A DNA stretch of 64,000 nt from Myrica gale. Taxonomy: Eukaryota; Streptophyta; Magnoliopsida; Fagales; Myricaceae. Where the stretch lies: positions 13,960,001 through 14,024,000 of the forward strand of contig OZ005604.1 in assembly GCA_963930655.1 (NCBI GenBank), read 5' to 3'. Made by a program: the position numbers and the translations under genes. The notes beneath the pieces were generated by a model, which was given only the letters and a program-made list of their open reading frames with translations, made no database searches and was not told where the DNA came from. This document shows positions 60,301 through 64,000 of the stretch, piece by piece; the stretch's first letter is position 1, and the number at the start of each line of letters is the position of its first letter.

Positions 60301-60512
60301 TTTATTCTAGTAGTTTCTGTTTTGTTAATAGAGGTGTCAATGAGGAAGCGCACCACCCTGCTTGATGGGCTGCCTCTAGGATTATGTCTGGAGGCTACCC
60401 CGATGTTCATGAGCACTTTCCTTTCCTTACTTGGATTTATGTTGGGACTGATCCCCCTAGTTCGTGTTTTGTTAGCTTTCAATAAAGGTAGAAGTAGTCT
60501 TTGATTAAAAAA
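54304..60512 (+). mobile_element. Nearly full-length L1-type LINE
   Basis: 6.2 kb between 19-bp direct repeats, with a poly-A tail at 60507-60512 (shared As continue into the TSD) and a 5' leader of about 440 bp. The coding part is one continuous frame except for one frameshift and four stops. Target is the CT-rich minisatellite; insertion next to T-runs fits LINE endonuclease use. Confidence 0.92.
54742..60485 (+). pseudogene. LINE polyprotein: DUF4283, knuckle, endonuclease, RT, zf-RVT, RNase H
   Basis: Starts MSTPKEILSDMDDLLERTKN; a 1-bp loss at about 54805-54810 shifts the frame. Then the DUF4283-like region (FTLVGRLVSRKII, VIRLGPWNFKGYL, AKFWVQIHGLPLE), a knuckle remnant LICGRLTHTMGTC (first Cys missing), a long linker, endonuclease (MSLISWNCRGLGRP at 56344, CTGDFNEV, SDHVPLIL), RT (GQFRPISLCNVVYKLISK, KADMEKAYDRVEW, RGLRQGDPLSPLLF, FADDLILF at 58400), zf-RVT (FSVRSMYHEII, WWKKLWSIKVHDRLKTVLWK, CVLCGDGIETIHQLLLNC) and RNase H (VKVNFDVAMRD, GDSSRAIEAI). 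Stops: 57357 TAA, 57738 TGA, 59742 TAG, 60363 TGA; true stop 60483 TAA. ORF1 and ORF2 parts share one frame without a stop. Confidence 0.9.
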
Positions 60513-60632
60513 AAACTTGTTATCTTTTTTTCTCTCTCCTCTAACCAAATTTGGCATTTTGTGTCTCTCCTCTAACCGATTTTGGCATCTTTTCTCTAAC
60601 CAAATTTGGTATCTTTTTTCTCCCTCCTCTTG
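60513..60632. repeat. CT-rich minisatellite, right part
   Basis: Begins with the second LINE TSD copy (60513-60531), then CTCTCTCCTCTAACCAAATTTGGCATTTT-type units, the same as 54130-54303. Confidence 0.85.
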
Positions 60633-61660
60633 GCCAAATCCTAAAAATACCCCGATCCCTCTTCTACTTTAAGAAAATCCCCTTGGCCAACCATCATCCC
60701 TCCATTCTCTCTCTCTTTTTGCTTTTTTTTTCCTTTATGGCTCTCTCTTTCACTCTCTTCTCCTCTTCTTCTCTTCTCTTTTCTTCTCTTTGTCCATTGT
60801 TACTAACTTCAAGCTTTCTTTAATTCCATTTTCAGTATTTAGAGTAGTTTTATCTACGTTTTATGAATCTAGTATATTGGATTTCAATTACTTAAAACTA
60901 GAATCAAGTTCTTGCCCTTTAATTTTTTGTTGTTCCATTTCAATCTCAGTTAATTTTCTCGTTGTTATTGCTTTATTTTAGCTTGAAACTTGGGTTGTAA
61001 TGACGATATATTACTTAATTCAAGAATCATGTGAAGTTTTATTCATTTCTAGTCATTCACATTCCATCTTTACTTTCCCCTCTTTAATTTTTGTCATTTA
61101 CTTTCCGCTCCTTAATTCCCTTCATTTACTTTCTACTCTTTAATTCTCGTCATTTACTTTCTGCCATTTACTTAGCATCATTTACTTTCCACTATTTACT
61201 TACCGACATTTGTTTTAAATGTTTGTTCATTAGTTGTGCTTTAATTTTGTTTTAAACTCCTAAATCCAAAAATATGAATTTCAACTATATTTAGTAACTT
61301 TTATCTTTCATTTTTACACTCATTGCACATATCACCATTTTTATTTTCTCTTTGTTACTATTTCTCTTTATTTCTTCGCGAGATTGAAATCAGTCCATTT
61401 CCTTGAGGAGACGATCTGGCCTTTGGGCTAACTATTACACGACAGAACTCTTATATATGGGATAGCCTATGTGCTGCTAATTTTTGAGTGAGTCAGATTG
61501 CCCTTGGGCTAACACTACACCGCTCAAATAAACCAACAAATTCAACAATAGCCCTTAAAAGGCAAAATAAATCTATTTTTCTCCTCGACTTTAATCTTAT
61601 GCTCTAACTTTTATAAAAATCTTCCTGAAAATCTATATAATCATAACTCTGGCTCTCATA
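60633..61660 (+). repeat. Gypsy (Tat/Athila-like) LTR fragment
   Basis: CT-rich start, then a run of TCATTTACTTTC words (about 61040-61210), then GAGGAGACGATCTGGCC and CTTGGGCTAAC (61405-61535), strings typical of LTR or leader ends of large plant gypsy elements. No coding sequence. Confidence 0.4.
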
Positions 61661-61670
61661 CCACCTATAA

Positions 61671-62289
61671 TGCCCAAAGCCCAAACAGACAGAGTTTAAC
61701 TTCAAAATGAGTGTATACCCTGCTTATAAACAATTTCCAATTCATGAAATCCCTAATGAAAATTTATTCCCTCTTAATATAACCAAATTCCGCTCTCAGA
61801 GCCCAAATATAACATATAAAGAAAAATTAACCCCAAAGTTTAGTTAGAACAAAACGCTAAAATCCTCAAATTCAACATTCAAAAAAAATCCAATAACATA
61901 GTTTTGTAAATTAAAATAATACTATTAAAGTCTTCAAATTGAAATAATTACTACTAAGGTCTCTATAGACCCCTGCTTCATTATTCCAGCATCTTGCATC
62001 GTCCACATAATTTCTAACTTGAGGTCTTCACTACTCATTGTCACCAACCGCTAAATTTGAAAGATTGGAAGTGGTAAGTTACAACTAGCTTAATAAGTAG
62101 GAAGTCAATAGTGGGTATGAAAAATAAAAATTTTATCACAATAATCGACATCATGAAAAATATCGTGAACCATACCAAATCGAAAGTACAAGTTGTAATA
62201 AAAATATTCAAGCCACACAACATAGGGGAATCACCAACGGTCACATAGACCTCCACGGCAGAAAGATCTTCAAATAGGGAAAGGGTATC
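61671..62289 (-). repeat. Antisense gypsy LTR, left half (host of the solo LTR)
   Basis: Complement of the same LTR family as 62295-63546: CATGAAAAATATCGTGAACC, CAACATAGGGGAATCACCAA and GGTCACATAGACC oppose the sense strings at 63000-63120. It is continued at 63552-64000. Its left end may be at ATAATGCCCAAAGCCC. Confidence 0.65.
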
Positions 62290-62294
62290 AAATT
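62290..62294. repeat. Solo-LTR target-site duplication, left
   Basis: AAATT, identical to 63547-63551. Confidence 0.8.
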
Positions 62295-63546
62295 TGTAAT
62301 ACCCCGTCTCGAAAAAGGTGTAAGTGATTAATTTGAATTTTAAATGAGGAGATAGTGCTTAATCTTGTGTTTGATGTTTGGATAAAGGTTGAATTGTATT
62401 TTTGAATTTAAATGTGCTGATATAGAGATGTGATCTATATTTGAATTTAAAGGCTTGAATAAATATTCGATCTTCAGTTTGAATTTAAAGGTTAAGATAT
62501 GGATAAAGATTATTCTTATATTTTAATTTGAAATATATGGATAGAGATCTTATGTTTGAATTTAAAAGTGATAGTTAGAGGTATGTTTGAATTTTAAAGT
62601 TGCAGAGATTGAGCTTAATAAATAGTTGCAGAGAATGTTTATTATAGACCAAAATTTGGATTGAGGTGGTGCTACTAGTTTCTGAGAGATTGTTCGCCAA
62701 TTATTGGAGAAGCTTTAAGGATTGGTTAAGTGTTCGAGGTAAGTGGTTCTTTAATGGAATTTTGAACGTGCACCGTATTTTATATGGTTTTGATGTATTA
62801 TTTGGGGAACTGAACAAATTTTGGGAAAAATGAGATTGTCGAGATTTTGTGAAACTCAATTGAAATATTTATAACTTGTTTTGTTTTGGTGAGCATACTG
62901 TGAAAATTGTCCTTGCGCTGGTGATTTATTTTTGTGGTATTTGTGGTTGTATGACCAATTTGATACCCCTCGTGGTATTGGAAGGTCTGTGTGGCCTGGT
63001 ATTTAGAGGTCTGTGTGACCATTGGTGATTTTCCTATATTGCGTGGCCTTGGATATTTTTGTTACAAACTTGTATTTTGGATTCGGTATGACTCACGATG
63101 TTTTTATTTTGGATTTCGATTATTGTGATAAAATTATTTTTCCCCCAACTCTCATTGGCTTACTACTTACTGAGCTAGTCGTAGCTCACCCCTTATTCTC
63201 ATATTTTTCAGAGTTGGCAGAATTAGAGAAGTTCGAGGAGATTCAGATAGATTTGTGTTTCGAAGATGTGTTTTGCAAGAGTACTTTTGGAGATTAATAT
63301 TGGGGAATTTGATATTGTATTATTTTGGGAGATCTTCATCGATATTAGAAATATCAGATATTCTAATCTAAATTTTAGTGCTCGGATTGATATTTTTGGA
63401 TCTTTTTACGGTTCATGAATATTTTTCTGAGGTTGTACAAAATTAGTTTTGAAATATTGAGGCCTAGATAAATGATTGTCCATGGTGAAAAGACCTTATT
63501 TTATACGGAAATCTATTCGTATGGAGTTTAGGCCCGGGGCGTTACA
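62295..63546 (+). mobile_element. Solo gypsy-type LTR, 1.25 kb
   Basis: Starts TGTAATACCCCGTCTC, ends GGGGCGTTACA, flanked by AAATT on both sides. No internal region. Its relative lies truncated at 27760-28873. It entered a related LTR of opposite orientation. The short open frames (for example 63022-63297) are LTR sequence. Confidence 0.9.
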
Positions 63547-63551
63547 AAATT

Positions 63552-64000
63552 GGCCACACAGTCCACAACGTATCACAAGGGGTACCAAATTGGTCACACA
63601 AAGCACAAGGACAAAATGGCAACATAGACCATAAAGATATCATATCACAAATACAAGAATACTTTTCATAGTATGTTCCAACATCTCAACATATCGAGCT
63701 AAATTATTCAAGTGAGTTCATGAAATCTCAACAATCTCATTTTACAAAAACAATTATGCAGTTTTCCTATATCCCGAATCAAAATAATGCAATATAGAGT
63801 GCACGTTTAAAATCCATTTTTTCAATGTCAACAAATTTAATCTCAACACAAGATTGCATTTAAGTTTTCAATGCAATATCGTGCACTTAAGTTTCCCAAC
63901 GCAAGAGTTTTAGAAAAATCTTAGTGAAGAACCACTTATCTGAATACTCAACCAAACCAAAAGAATCCACAAGCTTGCCAAAAATATTAGTTCAAGCCCA
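63552..64000 (-). repeat. Antisense gypsy LTR, right half, runs off the window
   Basis: Continues 61671-62289: GGTACCAAATTGGTCACACA, TCATAGTATG and GAAATCTCAACAATCTCATTTT oppose strings at about 62830-62960 of the solo LTR. Confidence 0.65.

Noticed and set aside
1..64000. tRNA, rRNA, CRISPR or prokaryotic features
   Set aside because: No cloverleaf-like or spaced-repeat pattern was noticed by eye; a covariance-model scan would be needed to exclude degenerate tRNA-derived SINEs.

Overview
The window is plant nuclear DNA, most likely from a eudicot: AT-rich, introns with GT..AG borders, one glutamate-receptor-like gene, and nested transposable elements over most of the rest. No bacterial operon, CRISPR array, rRNA or tRNA gene was seen. 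The species cannot be named from the sequence.

The one gene that looks functional is a clade-II-type GLUTAMATE RECEPTOR-LIKE (GLR) gene on the + strand, 31506-43103. Five exons join in frame to 912 codons plus a stop. Intron 1 is 7.3 kb because a Ty1/copia element (32003-38426, antisense, TSD ATTAT) sits in it. Intron 3 (240 bp, with an AT microsatellite) has no stop and keeps frame. Intron 4 carries a 345-bp foldback MITE. Two relics show that the gene was once part of a cluster: a GLR 3' end at 1143-1757, and a copy of the GLR upstream region at 11150-13573.

Layout. 1-1142: 3' end of a copia element inserted in the GLR relic. 1860-7010: decayed SIRE-like copia DNA and a retroelement-like ORF remnant. 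7302-10110: 3' end of a Ty3/gypsy element with a 2.3-kb LTR. 10111-13573: LTR-like DNA, then the GLR upstream duplicate, which is split by an internally deleted LINE (11720-13312, 15-bp TSD). 13574-15295: CACTA-like subterminal DNA. 15305-21179: a Mutator-like element (MULE) with long TIRs and 9-bp TSDs, holding a FAR1-type transposase pseudogene, a captured PPR fragment and a convergent zf-GRF pseudogene. 21365-21873: a decayed first-exon-like frame on the - strand. 22440-24692: antisense SIRE-like gag and LTR. 24693-30657: CACTA-like DNA with a nested truncated gypsy LTR. 30658-43250: the GLR gene. 43548-47585: LTR-like DNA and a second CACTA-like element with a long inverted repeat. 47585-53400: SIRE-like LTR copies, a gypsy LTR fragment and a 2.6-kb solo LTR (TSD GGTAG). 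54130-60632: a CT-rich minisatellite split by a nearly full-length LINE (54304-60512). 60633-64000: gypsy-type LTR DNA in which a solo LTR (62295-63546, TSD AAATT) has entered a related LTR of opposite orientation.

Every transposon reading frame seen is broken by stops, frameshifts or deletions, so no element here looks autonomous. The insertion order can still be read from TSDs and nesting. The best new leads are the readable GLR intron 3, the composite MULE, the LINE with gag and pol in one frame, the 46160-46680 foldback, and the unrecognised decayed exon at 21.4-21.9 kb.
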